From the NCBI GenBank assembly GCA_008692225.1, contig VICG01000004.1:806501-870500 (forward strand): 64,000 bases of DNA, read 5' to 3'. The first letter of the stretch is position 1, and each line of letters starts with the position of its first letter. The position numbers and the translations under genes are program-made. The notes below the pieces were generated by a model that made no database searches, was not told where the DNA came from, and saw only the letters and a list, made by a program, of their open reading frames with translations. Positions 11,503-23,080 of the stretch are shown here, piece by piece. The DNA comes from Monilinia fructicola (lineage: Eukaryota > Ascomycota > Leotiomycetes > Helotiales > Sclerotiniaceae).

Positions 11503-12300
11503 GCGCGCTACTTCTATTGTAAGCATGGAATCAATATTCAATCTTTCCTCGAATCCAAAAACCTCAACCGCTCACCACATCTCCACGTCACATCATCAAA
11601 TAACCAATATCACAGGAATGAAACCTTCAAGTAACAATCCTGAAAACGAGCTAGTACACGAATACTAGCCCTGGCCAACCAGGAAGCGGCTGTCTCGGCA
11701 AGGGAGGAATCGCATCAGATATATCCATGTGGCGCAATTCATCACTTCCCGCCGTTGCACACGCAGCATGAATCCCGGACACGCCACCGAAACAACTCGA
11801 TGCTAGAATGCAAGTCGCAACTCCACCCATCCCCGCTATTCCCGTCTCGAAGATTGGAACAATGCCCTAAGTTCAAGGCCGGTATTTTACTATCGACCGA
11901 GCAAGTGATAGGGGACTTACTGGAAGTGGCTCATATGAACTCAACTCTCTCTGTATAGCCATACATTAAGAGTCCGATGATTAAGAAAACTCCACCGAAA
12001 GTATCGATTGGCAGTATCTGTTCTGGCTGGATTCGATCTTCCTTCTGCGAAATCATGAGCGGAATCCTCCGATCGGGTACGAAGTGACGGAGCAAGATTC
12101 CAAGAAAGAAGCCCACGCCAGTAAAACTTTAGTTACTCAGAGAAGCCTTGAAGATCAAGCAAGATGGATTTCACCGAGCCTTAAGAAAACATAAGGCGGG
12201 AAATTCCTCAGAGAAACCGTAAACGTCGTCTAACACCGTCAGACCGGCCGTCACAATCCAATAATCGGATACCATCTGATTGGGCCACACGCAATCGCTA
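11503..12300 (-). pseudogene. Relic of an MFS (DHA1-like multidrug/H+ antiporter) transporter
   Basis: On the minus strand, pieces of the C-terminal half of a 12-TM MFS drug antiporter appear in family order: VYGFSEEFPAL (about 12210); TGVGFFLGILLRHFVPDRR, then EDRIQPEQILP and FGGVFLIIGLLMYGYTER (12133-11946); GIVPIFETGIAGMGGVATC (from 11866, after a GTAAGT...TTAG intron); IHAACATAGSDELRH and DAIPPLPRQPLPGWPG (about 11780-11660); and FIPVILV (about 11620). The DHA1 landmarks 'P-x-I-G-L-F-W-Y-G', 'W-I-V-P-I' and 'Y-A-A-S-A' are echoed. TGA and TAG stops and frame changes interrupt it (for example after VEFI at 11932). The N-terminal half is missing above about 12300. It is a decayed fragment. 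Family match is by eye. Confidence 0.55.
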
Positions 12301-13646
12301 CACACAGAGGGGAGAGAAGAAGCGCTGGCGAGCGAGCAGAGCAGCATCTACACGGATGGACTGCAAGCCCCCCAGCCCTTCCTTTGCCGTGCTCTTTCCT
12401 GTATTCGCAATCTCATATTTCTCATCGCCCGTCTCCTTTCTCATCCTCGCCGCACCCCGCAATCATGTCGGGGCCGAGCGGCAGAGCTTACGGCGCCACA
12501 TCAACGTGTTCAGCATCCTATCAAGAGCTACCCACGTCAAGTTTCTCCTCTGGATCAACGGCGCTATCCCAACACCCACAAGTGTTGCTTGCAATGGGAG
12601 GATTCAGAATTACATTCACCGACGCGTGTTTGAGTAACCACTAGCAAATGCAGCGAGAAAGCGACGAGTCTGACTACGATCTCATCATACATCTCTAAAA
12701 GATCCTTGAATGTACGCATTCAAAAATCCCATTGTACCTCGTTCTACCCCTGAGACGGATGGATCCAGTTGAGCTTTTCCCCCCATCAATTGACTCACAG
12801 ATAGAGTAAGTACCTAGGGTAAGTGTTGATCCATCCCATTGTCCTCTATGAAGCAGGTTCCTAAAACACCATCCAAACATCCAGTCTTCTTTTGAGCACA
12901 CGTAACATCGCGCCCCGGCAACTCTCACTTGAGCGTTCACCCTGGGCATCCCGAGGTCTTCATAGCTGGCCTGATGCTCACTTGAGAATCGGGTTTCTTC
13001 GGGAACTGCCGTCACTTTTTAGATGCTTATATTGGCTGACTTCGGATTGCCACATCGAAGTACTCAAAGTGCAAGTACAATAACAACATGCGTATGCTGA
13101 TGTGATTGTTGGGTGATTTGGGGGACCTGCGTCAATGCTTAGGAGAGCGGCAGGGATTATATGAGCGGCCCGCCCGATCCCGGAAGTCATCATGTTATCT
13201 CAAGTGCAAGCTGTAGGAAGTAAGGGCTTGCTAACATCAGTCATTGCAAACTCATCTTTCAATGTTCTTATTCACAGCCCTCAAGTATTTACCCTATCTT
13301 GATATCTACTGCCAAAGCCCCCCACAAATTACGCCCTCCAAACTATGTAACACCCAATCCATATTCCCCGTAATCTAAAAGCCCTAAGATCCCCCAATGT
13401 AAAAAGCATCTCATACGCCTTGTGTGCATACCTGCATTGATCCTTGCGCCCATCCATGTAAACCGAGCGGACCATCGCTATGCTATGCAGTAAAATGAAA
13501 TAAGACGATCCTCCATCTATCGAAAGTCTTGACCATAATGTAACTATGCAGACTAGCCAACATCGAGGGTGATATGGCGAGTAGGGGAACTTCGAGGACA
13601 AAGACCATGGATCTCATGAGAGACAGGCCTCGGAGTTCCGCGCCAT
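12301..13646. other. Intergenic, nothing recognised
   Basis: Mixed-composition DNA with several short frames (for example 12356-12637 + and 12695-13015 -). None has a known motif, splice signals or a neighbour in frame. Some may be decayed flank of the MFS relic. Confidence 0.5.
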
Positions 13647-14465
13647 TTACTCCTCCATTTCATCTTCGCCTTCTTCTTCCTCTTGTTCTTCGCCATCCTC
13701 TTCTTCTTCCTCGTCCCCATCCTCCATGCCAAAGTCTTCTCCCGAACTATCACTGGCTCCGAAGTCGTCCTCTTCATCACTCTCAGCCCAGAACGCATCA
13801 TCGTTTACGGGTTTGGCAGGAGGGGCAACCTCAAGTGTTGTGGGCATTTCGAAATCGGCAGGGATATCCTTCTTCGAAGCAGCAACAGCCTCCTTGGCTT
13901 TCTCATTGTATTTTTCCCTATTGTCCCGATACAGCACTCCGGCATCGACGTTTGCAGGGGAATTGATCTCTGGGTCATCGAGTAGGAGAAGAATGGAACG
14001 CAAGACCGATTCGACTCCTTGCAATGGTGACCAACGCTCACTAGCAGATTCTCCAGATTGTTCATCTTCTCCAGGAGGATGCAAGATCGAGATGCACAAT
14101 TTACCGTCTGGGTAAATATTTGGGTGCTGGATGGGTCGAAGGAACTTGAAGGTGGGAGGACTGAAGGGATAATTGTCGGTGAAAGTCATTTCGGCCTAAA
14201 GTCGAGAATCAGCAGTTGCAGAAACAGAGTATAACAAACAAAATCATACCTTCAAGTAAGCACCGTTGAAAGCACTTTCATTATTGATGACCAACAAGCC
14301 GATCTCCCATTTGAAAATGGCACCTTCGTCCAACTAGGCAATGACGTTAGCTTAGAGGGGGAAAGCCATGGTTCAAGAATTCCCTACCTCAATATTAACC
14401 CATTTCTCCTTGGCAAGTCCCTTGTACTCGGCCATCAAACGATTTTTCGCAGCAACTGCAGACAT
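13647..14465 (-). CDS. CDC34: Ubiquitin-conjugating enzyme E2, CDC34/UBC3 type
   Basis: Three exons, 14465-14388, 14333-14250 and 14195-13647, give 236 residues. The UBC core has MAEYKGLAKEKW, YPFSPPTFKF and HPNIYPDGKLCISILHPPGE. The catalytic Cys is in GKLCISILH and is followed by the acidic insertion GEDEQSGESASERWSP, diagnostic of the Cdc34/Ubc7 group. The C-terminal extension is strongly acidic (ESDEEDDFGASDSSGEDFG and then a Glu-rich end), as in Cdc34, where it docks on the cullin of SCF ligases. The role is Lys48 chain formation on SCF substrates such as CDK inhibitors, in nucleus and cytosol. The tail is shorter than in the 295-residue yeast protein. UBC7/UBE2G would lack the acidic tail. 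Confidence 0.94.
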
Positions 14466-16671
14466 TTTGATGAAGTTTCTTTGCTGTTTACTCGTAAGTT
14501 GTAGTGGAAGATATTCAAGACGTAGATCTTTGTGAAAGTCTTCAGAGTCAAGGCGGATTAAGCCACTTGGGCAGTTCACAAATAGTATCGGGGTGATTGG
14601 TCGAGACCGATGAGTCGAAGTTGAAGGAGATTGAATGTTTGTGATTGTGAAGATGAGATGAGATGAGATGAGATGAGGTTCTTAAGAGTGGATGACCAAC
14701 ACCAACAAGGTGTGTCGGAGAGTAAGACTACTAGGTATGTGTGTCGATTTGTAAAGTCAGGAATTATGGATCGATCTGGGAATGAGTTGTTGTTGAAAGT
14801 ACTCCGTAAGCTCGAAGGAAAGGGGACAAGAAACAAGAAACAAGACACAAGGGACACTGGGCAAGGGAAAGTGGCTTATGATATGAGAAAGTCGAAGAAG
14901 ATCCGAGGGTTGTGCAGTTGGTGTTAGTTGGTTGTCTTTGCGTCTGTTAAGTAATTTTTGGTAAGAAGTTAAAGTAGTGAAGTAATAGTTCCAACCTGGA
15001 AGTTCATTCGATCACCACCCGTGGACCTTATTCCCTAGTTCAATGGCGATTTGTTGATACTACGGTACTTTTCGGGCATCGGCGGCGACTCTCACCTTCT
15101 CGCCTTTCCGGGTTGAAGAACAAGGATAATGGATTGTGCTGTACGTATGACAAGCATTATTTATTTCGTTTTCATTACTCGAGTGTTCAGTAGTGAACTT
15201 GAATTAATTAATTCCTCAATGCGGTTGTGAGCTTTTGTTGGTTGTACCGTAGACACCCGCCGGACTAAGATTAGCAGGTAATAATAATCAGTAATATGGA
15301 TGTAAGTTGTACGGAGTATATAACTTATCTACCTACCTAGGTAGGTATATCCATCCATGTATCCCAAGTATCCCATATATCCCATATATCCCAAGTATCC
15401 CATGTATCCCATGTATCCCATGTATCCCATATGTCCCATATATCCCGTTCATACTGGTAGGTCATAGGTTAACAAGTACGGAGGGTGGTGGTGGTGGTGC
15501 CATATGCCATATGCCATATGCCATATGCCATATGCCATATGCCATGTCGCATATCCTCGAGTTATCATGCGCTGATCATCCAAAAATAGGTTAAACTCGA
15601 GTCTCATGACTTGGTGACCGCAATGCCGTACAGTATAAAACATCCAGCAGCCGCCATTGTTTGATGTTCCCACGAGAGCACAATAACAAATATTACATAC
15701 GCGTAGGATCTATCTACTGTACTCGAGCACATACTCCTCCATCAAGTACCTACCGACTGTAGGTTGGTTGGATCATCATTGCGTTTTTAGCATTTCTTAG
15801 CATTTTTTAGCCTTTTTTTAGAATCTGAGCAAAAAGAGACGTAGTACGGTAGGGTTAGATCTTCATCGATTCTTCCAATACCTACTAGTACTCTGTACAT
15901 GCAATAAAATAGATCGTCATATTTTGAGCGGAAACACCGGGGGTATACTCCATAGAGTAAAGTACAGTACTGTACTTAGTAACATCTACATACGTAGGTA
16001 GGTTCTACGATAAGCAATCAATCACAAGAACCCTTGGTGGCGCTAAGCGGAACTTTATGGAGTCTACAGTATCTACTGTATCTACTGTACAGTACCGTAC
16101 AGTATTAGCACATGCCGAAAATGCGGGCACGATGTCATATGCATTGTAGAATGATAATTATCACTCATGAGCATGGATTCAAGATGGAAAACTTATCTAC
16201 AGTACCTAGGTAGTTCTAGTCCATATACGGGGATGATGTTAAATTCCAAGGTTTCCCACACTGTCACTGTAAGCGAAGAAACCCCTTTATGTCTTGTTCT
16301 CATCCCACCTGCATGTTCAACTACCAAATCATATTTCCCTTTTTAGGATGGTGCAGTTTCTAAACCACGAAGAAGTTTAAACAGAAATTGACCAAATTAG
16401 TAGACGGATCAGGAGATCTCGATGGATTATCAGAAAAAGCTGTGCGACTGTTTGCATGATCAAAAAGCCTTGAATTGATGGAAGAAAGTGAAGCTATATA
16501 TGTCTTCGAGGTATCATGGTACAAATTCTACCGATACACACACTATAACGCCGCCCCATTGGTATTATCACCAAACACCCAAGTATCATGCTCATAGCCC
16601 CCAAATAAAATAAAGCTTCCCCCAAATTCAGAGACTAAACTCTAGCGCAAATTAATCGAAAGTATCGAATG
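14466..16671. other. Intergenic region with minisatellites and short palindromes
   Basis: This holds GATGA repeats (about 14651-14676), a 9-base TATCCCATG-like minisatellite (about 15357-15447), six GCCATAT units (15499-15544), clustered TACTGTA/TACAGTA palindromes (about 15965-16105) and two CCTAGGTA palindromes (about 15335 and 16203). No gene seen. Confidence 0.75.
15357..15544. repeat. TATCCCATG minisatellite and (GCCATAT)6 array
   Basis: The first part is about nine imperfect 9-base units varying between TATCCCATG, TATCCCATA and TATCCCAAG. After about 50 bases there are six exact 7-base GCCATAT units preceded by GGT repeats. Confidence 0.9.
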
Positions 16672-18896
16672 CTATCTGCCTGCTTGAGCCCTCTTCTTCT
16701 CGGCATTCTTTTGCGCCAACCTTGCCTTCGCAGCTGCAACTCTGTCAGGAGGCAGAGCACACTTTGACGGACTGGATCTTCGGCTTGAAGCAATGGTGAT
16801 TGGATGGGGTGCCGCACGTTCATTATTCGATTTCAGTGGATCCATAGCCCGAGATCGAGGTACCGTTGCTTTGGGGGGACTAGAAGGAATGTTGAAGATT
16901 TTCGGTCTGGGACTGGCTAGGCATCTCTCATGACTAGTCCGTGTGCGCAGAAGAGGTAGGGATGGATCTTCAGTTTGCAAATCGATATCTGGTGAATCCA
17001 GCGAGAGGTCTGCAAAACGTTTGGCAAGAGGGGTGTAATCAACCTTTTTAGATTTCTGGAATGCAAATTGGTCCGTCTTTGCAAAATTAGTGATTTCGGA
17101 CAAAGCTGCATGTGATGATCGTTTTGTATCTTCAAGGGGCGCCTCGAAATGTGTAGGTTTCGATGAGGCCACTGTTTTCGAAGGGCGCGCGATAGAATTG
17201 CTCAAAACTGGTATGTTACTTGCAAAGGTGTGCGTTTTTTCGGTCGGGTGGCTTCTGGTTCGGAACAAATTGAATCCCGACTCTGTTCCGTCTTCATATA
17301 CAGATCCATGCACTGCTTCTCTCAATCTGGCTATCTCCTTCTCGTACCTGTCGACCATTGCATCATATTCGATTGACTTAGCGTCGAGAGCTTGTTGCAA
17401 ATAAATTGCAGTTGAGTGTTCGCCCTTCAATGATGCAATCTCTTTCTTCAATTCAACTACTTGGTCATGTCGCTTTCTTAAAAGGTGCTCTGCATCGCGC
17501 CTTGAATTCTTTGCGGTCTTCTTGACATGGTCATAATCTTTTTGCAGAGCTTGAAAACGCTCATCTTTCTTATGGCGTTGTTCTTCAGCAAGCTTTAGAC
17601 GCTTCTCCCAACTTTCTGTATGCTTCTCGAACCGCAAATCGGAATGAAGTAAATCTTGTGAAAGCTTACTATTTTCCCCTTGCAGTCTAGAGACGGTTCT
17701 GTCTGCGGTGGCCAATGCTTGTAGAGCTTGATCTAGTTCATTCTGGAGTGAGATTATATCTCTTGATTCGTTCTTTGTGTTTCTCGATTCGGTTTTGGGA
17801 ACGGCTGCTGCAAGACTTCCGTCTCCTTCCATGGCTTTGCGAAATTCTTCCACCTGGACTCGATATTGAAAAGCCAAAGCAGTCTGGCGAGCGAGTTCCC
17901 TCATAAGCTCCGGAGACGTATCCCCGCTTACTTTTCCTTCCGCCGCAATCTTCGACATCAGCTCGGTAATATTATTTTCCATGGAAGCAACCTTGGCTTG
18001 CTCTTCTTTCAGTTTTTCTGCAAGATCAAGAGCTTCTGCATCTTTCTTCTTGGCATAAGACTTCGCGAGCTGCTTGTACTCTACAAGTTTCTTCATTTGA
18101 GTCTGTGCCTCATCATGATACTTCTGGAATTCGGATTTCCAGAACTTGCCGGACTGCGATCGGGGATCATTAATATCAACCGTAACGTCTGCATCACTGT
18201 CGAATTCTTTCGATAACTCTACACCCTTTGATCGTGATCTTCTCGATTCTTTCGTATCATTTGAACTCGCTATATCCTTTTCCTTAACTACAGCTGTATT
18301 TGGTAAGGTTGAAGAGATTGTAGAAAATTGGTTACGCTTCTTGAATGCGCTGTCTGATCCACGAGAATCTTCTAATGTTTTCAAAAGGGAAGTCTTTCTA
18401 CTTGGCTGTGACAGCTCTTCTTTCTGGGATGTCCGTGGATTCAGAGCTTTCCCTGGTGTTGCTGCCCTTCCAACAATTTTTTGAGGCCTGTCCTTTCCCT
18501 CATTGTCATCAACATCTGATCCAAATGATACAGTCTTCCGTCGAGTTGCCGCAGTTCCAGGGGTCATCAGGATTCCAGGTGGCTTCGTTGGGGAGCCCGA
18601 AAGATACTGTGACGGTCGACTATCTCTACCAGTTCTTAGATCATCCTCCTTTTCAATTCCATAGAGAGTATCATCTTGAGGAAGGCCAGGGGTACCGAAA
18701 AAGGCACTTTTGAGTGCGCGAGCAGCAAAGACCGGGGCTGGAGTCTCTGGGGCGTCTATATCGGGGTCTGCACCTGTAGTATGATGTTTAGCATTGCAGT
18801 TGTAATCCAATTACTATACAACCCGGGACTAATGAGTTCAATCGTACCTGCAACGCGCTCGGCACCATCTGGCCGTCCTAACCACCAGTTGAGCAT
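16672..18896 (-). CDS. cut12: Spindle pole body-associated protein, Cut12-like
   Basis: Two exons, 18896-18848 and 18773-16672, give 716 residues. Exon 1 encodes MLNWWLGRPDGAERVA and joins in phase to GADPDIDAPETPAP. The N-terminal PETPAPVFAARALKSAFFGT block and GILMTPGTAATRRKTVSFG (about residue 84-101) match the Cut12 family; KTVSF is an RVxF-type protein phosphatase 1 docking motif. About residues 220-490 are a long Lys/Glu-rich coiled coil (ELDQALQALATADRTVSRLQ and similar). The tail is disordered and ends Lys/Arg-rich (AKARLAQKNAEKKRAQAGR). In fission yeast Cut12 sits at the spindle pole body and promotes mitotic entry through Plo1. It is divergent from ORC2 with a 517-base shared promoter. 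Confidence 0.83.
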
Positions 18897-19413
18897 AATT
18901 AAAGTATCGAATTGAGAGGAATGAATGAAGAAGTAATTGCAATTCTCATCAAACAGTCCAGGAACTGGGAATGTTGGTCATCGAGATCGTTAAAGTCATT
19001 CGTAGAACATCTTTGGAAAGTACAATTTGATTACTCGTAATGCTTGAGCGTTTTTTGTTTACTTACAAGGGTCGGATCACCAGGATATCCAACGCGATTA
19101 CCTACTCCATAGGTATGCTGGGCAACCGAGTCCCCGCGTTTTTAGCCTTCCAAGGTTGTACTGGAACTACAACAGTATACAAGTACAAGCAAATCGAAAT
19201 TTACTGATCCTCGGAATTGCACAACATCTAATTGGACAATTGACAACCATCCATACAATCAATACTCAAGTAGAACTCCAAGGCTACTGAATACTTTAGT
19301 TCTGATACTCAATATTCATAGTCCTGTGGGAGATTCGATGGAATAAATCCCCTCGACATACGTTCTTTCGTTCAAATGCCGATCCCAACAATCATCACAT
19401 CTTCAATCTCGCA
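18897..19413. promoter_or_regulatory. Bidirectional promoter of Cut12-like and ORC2 genes with two ACGCG cores
   Basis: 517 bases separate two divergent ATGs. ACGCGA occurs at 19092-19097, and CGCGT (reverse of ACGCG) at 19136-19140. ACGCG is the core bound by MBF-type G1/S factors in yeasts. No TATA box stands out. Confidence 0.5.
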
Positions 19414-21265
19414 ATGAAAAGAAAAGAGCGAGATGCAAAGGCAAGAACGAATGGTGATGAAGGTCATACTATAAAGCGAACTCGGTCAAGTAATCGATTA
19501 TCAGCAGAAATACGAAGCCAAGCCAAGGCTCTCGTCTCTCCAGATATCAAGAGCACATTAAAACAGAGTCAATCATCCTCCACGGTGGGAAAAGAGATCA
19601 ACACTGATTCGGAAGATTCTGCCGAGGATAGTGAAATACGTTCCGTCCATGACAATGCTGCGCTACCGGAATCTCACTTCGAGGCTGATGAATCACCGGA
19701 TGGTCTGACCCTGAGCCCAATCGAAGCTCAGAATCGGTCTACCCCCAAATCTGTACGGCATGGCAATAAACTCTTCTCAACGCCCATCAAGGTCAAGGGT
19801 ATAACGGGAACGGATGAGACTCCACGCCTTCGGCGCAACATTGATCGATCGGCAAGAAGGAAGAGTACTAGAACACTTATCGAACGTACAGTACTTGGCA
19901 ACACAAGTGATAATGATGACGATGAAGAAGACATTGCGAATCGCATTTATGACTCCGAGGAGGATGAAGGAGAAATACAGAATGGCGATGCCAACCAAGC
20001 ATCCGAAATTATAGGTGAACCATCAACACCTTCGAGACGTGGACGAGGGCGGGCAAAGGGAATAAAGACTCGACATAGATCATTGACACCACCTCAGGAT
20101 CTTGCTCCACATGAATTATACTTTTCTCAAAATCGACCTGGAAGGTCCAAAACTGCGAATTCTAATTTATCTTCTTTGGCATTACTTGACCATGAAGAGT
20201 ATTTCAGTCTTGCCAGGACTTATAAAGACCAGCACGAAGATGATATGAATTTCCTGCAAGATGTCCATGCCAAATCTTTCAACCAATGGCAATTCGAACT
20301 CATTCAGGATTTTAACATTTGTCTTTATGGTTGGGGGTCAAAAAGATCGCTTCTCCTTAAATTTGCTGAGCATATCTATGATACAATGACCGATCATTCT
20401 CGAGAAAGAATAGTCATGGTAAATGGTTATGTACAAAACCTCACTATCCGAGATCTTCTGAATACAGTAGCCGGGTCCATCTCTGGTGTTGGCACGAAAA
20501 TAGGTTCACAGCCCGCTGAAATGCTTGAAAACCTTACTATGCTGCTTGACGAAGACAAGTCTCAACATGTGACTCTCATTATCCATTCTCTTGATGGATT
20601 TGCTCTCCGTCGCCCTGCATCTCAAATGATCCTCTCGCGCTTGAGTTCTCATTCACAAGTACGTTTAATTGTGTCGGTAGACCACCCTTCTTTCCATTTA
20701 CTATGGGATAGTTCTCTTCGTTCAGCTTTCAACTTCCTTTTCCATGATTGTACAACATTTTTACCCTACACAGTGGAGGTCGATGTTGTAGATGAAGTAC
20801 ATGATCTTCTCGGAAGGACTGGACGCAAAGTAGGGGGCAGAGGCGGTGTAAGCTTTGTGCTCAAGAGCTTGCCTGAAAATGCAAAAAATCTCTTTAGGGT
20901 TTTGGTCGGAGAACAGCTTGCAGCTATGGATGAGATTCCCGTGATTGAACATAACGGTGGGGATGATAAGGATGGTTCCAACGGGGCGGCGAGCAGAAAG
21001 AGCGAATCTGGTGTTGAATACAGAGTGCTTTACCAGAAAGCCGTGGAGGAGTTTATTTGCAGTAATGAGATGAATTTCAGAACGTTGCTGAAAGAGTGAG
21101 TGTCCCCAGTTGAAAATGCTGATAATTACGCCATGGCTAATATTTCCTAGGTTCCATGATCATCAAATGATAGAAAGTAGGAAGGATACCTTAGGAACAG
21201 AAATACTTTTTGTGCCTTTTAGAAAAGAAGAACTAGAGAATATTCTTGAGGATATTGTATCATAA
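19414..21265 (+). CDS. ORC2: Origin recognition complex subunit 2
   Basis: Two exons, 19414-21095 and 21151-21265 (GTGAGT donor, CCTAG acceptor), give 598 residues. The first 230 or so residues are charged, Ser/Thr-rich and disordered, with SP/TP sites (TLSPIEA, LFSTPIK, SLTPPQD) suited to CDK control. The conserved domain begins LLDHEEYFSLARTYKDQHED and continues FNQWQFELIQDFNICLYGWG-SKRSLL, the Orc2 counterpart of an AAA+ P-loop without a real Walker A. It continues VNGYVQNLTIRDLLNTV, TLIIHSLDGFALRR and RLIVSVDHPSFHLLWD. The C-terminal winged-helix part includes SGVEYRVLYQKAVEEFI, and the last exon encodes the tail EFHDHQMIESRKD. Orc2 is a core subunit of the six-protein complex that marks replication origins. 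Confidence 0.94.
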
Positions 21266-21607
21266 GATCTTTGTAGCATTTAGATATCCTTTAGCAAGGC
21301 GTTGGGGTGCATATTGAGCATTTATAGGTGTAGCATAAGAGGCTCCTCAGCAATGAAACCGAATCAATACGTTCAATAATCTCATGATATTCTTGCACTT
21401 ATCGTCGCTCTATTGGACGGTTGTGGTTAGCAATACATGTAACATACACCAGCTCCCGGTGAGCTGCTACTGTTAATATCAAAACCAAGAGTCAAACATT
21501 TCTCGTAGCCTTACTGGCAAGGCTGACCCCACTCACAATTAGTTCTAGTACCTACCTAGTATTTAAAAGTCTAAATTATTCTGGCCTGTACCCTCGAATT
21601 GTTCCTG
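21266..21607. other. Short intergenic region between ORC2 and MOD5
   Basis: 342 bases containing the 3' end of ORC2 and the promoter of the tRNA isopentenyltransferase gene on the same strand. A GTACCTACCTAGTAT stretch lies near 21547. Nothing else seen. Confidence 0.6.
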
Positions 21608-23080
21608 ATGTTACGTCAATTGCACAATAAATTTAAAAGATTATTCACGATGAATCGTGTGATTCCCAAAGATCCTTTGATATTTATCTTAGGTGCGACT
21701 GGTACAGGAAAATCACAGGTAAGTTTACCTACCCGCAAATGAGATTGAAGTCTAATCATTCTGCAGCTCGCGGTTGACCTAGCGACACGATTCAACGGCG
21801 AAATAATTAATGGCGATGCCATGCAAATGTACGAAGGCCTGCCTATCATTACAAACAAAATCACCACCGAGGAACAAAATGGTATACCTCATCATTTACT
21901 CGGGTTTATTCCTCTAGACGCGGAAACATGGACAGTGGGAACATTCAAGAAACAGGCCAGCCAGATAATTCAAGAGGTTAGGTCAAGGGGACGACTACCT
22001 ATTGTAGTAGGGGGGACTCACTACTATACGCAATCTCTTCTGTTCGAAGATGAGCTCGTATCTTCTGGAAAAGCTTCTGGAGATGTAGATGATGATCACC
22101 AACTTACTATTGAAGAATTATCCAAACGATTCCCAATACTCAATGCACCCACGGAACAAATATTGGACCGATTAAGAGAGGTTGATCCACTTATGGCTGC
22201 GCGGTGGCATCCCAATGACCGCCGCAAGATTCAAACTTCACTTCAAATATTCTTGACAAGTGGAAAGAAAGCCTCTGATATTTACAAGGAACAGAAAGAG
22301 ACCAGAGCAATAGCCCAGACAGTCTTGAACGGTAAATCGACCCTTCCAGCCACGTTCGAGATAGGCTCGCCATTACTATTCTGGGTACATTCGAGATCAG
22401 ATATCCTTAAATTGAGGCTTGACACGCGAGTCGACAAGATGATTGATGTAGGCTTACTAGATGAAGTCAAGTCTATGGAGACAATTCGTCAACAGTATAT
22501 CCGTACTGGCACTCATCTTGATCTCTCTCGTGGAATATGGGCCTCTATTGGTTGGAAAGAGTTTGAATCATATCTTCAATATCTCGAAGATGAGGGTGGA
22601 AACCCCACAAAGCGAGATGCCCTTCGTGACGATTCATTGGACAAAATGAAAGCAGCTACTCGGCAATATGCCAAGCGACAAATCCGATGGATCAGCTTGA
22701 AACTGATACCAAAACTTGTTCATGAGAATGCTATAGAAAAGTTATATCTCCTCGACGGAACAGACGTCTCATCATGGGCGGAGAATGTATCAGGTCCTGC
22801 TATTGATATTACAAAAGAATTTATCCTTGGTAATGATCTTCCCAAGCCCAGCAAAATGTCAGATTTAGCTGGCGAGTTTTTAAATCCCGAAAAATCTTTG
22901 CAGCACTCCCAGAGTAAAGCCCATTGGGTACCAAAGAAATGCGAAATATGCCATACTGTTGTCATGACTGAAGGTCAATGGCAAGTGCATTCGACAACCC
23001 GCGCGCACCGACGCATGGCAAAGAAGCTGCAGAGGGGTGGTGCAAACGGTAGGTCTCCTGAGTCCTTACAAAAGAGATAG
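21608..23080 (+). CDS. MOD5: tRNA dimethylallyl (isopentenyl) transferase, MOD5 type
   Basis: Exons 21608-21718 and 21767-23080 (GTAAGT...TGCAG intron) give 474 residues from the first ATG. The enzyme adds dimethylallyl to A37 of tRNAs reading UNN codons. Visible: P-loop GATGTGKS (29-36), GDAMQMYEGLPIITNK, the ETWTVGTF block, PIVVGGTHYYTQSL, RRKIQTSLQIFLTSGKK and GIWASIGWKEF. A C-terminal matrin-type C2H2 finger (CEICHTVVMTEGQWQVHSTT-RAH) is present as in eukaryotic Mod5. Two in-frame ATGs, 21608 and 21650, are 14 codons apart. The first adds MLRQLHNKFKRLFT, a basic amphipathic presequence; the second gives a product starting just before the P-loop. In yeast, alternative starts split Mod5 between mitochondria and cytosol/nucleus, so the same is inferred here. 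Confidence 0.95.

Noticed and set aside
12280..12644. Three overlapping plus-strand frames of 86-117 codons
   Set aside because: Low-complexity Ser/Pro/His text in all three frames, no recognisable motif, and next to a pseudogene fragment.
13574..14115. Plus-strand frames of 100-130 codons
   Set aside because: Antisense shadows of the CDC34-type E2 exons; the minus strand carries the conserved catalytic core.
15357..15544. Possible CRISPR-like array of short repeats
   Set aside because: Repeat units are 7-9 bases and contiguous without spacers; this is a eukaryotic minisatellite.
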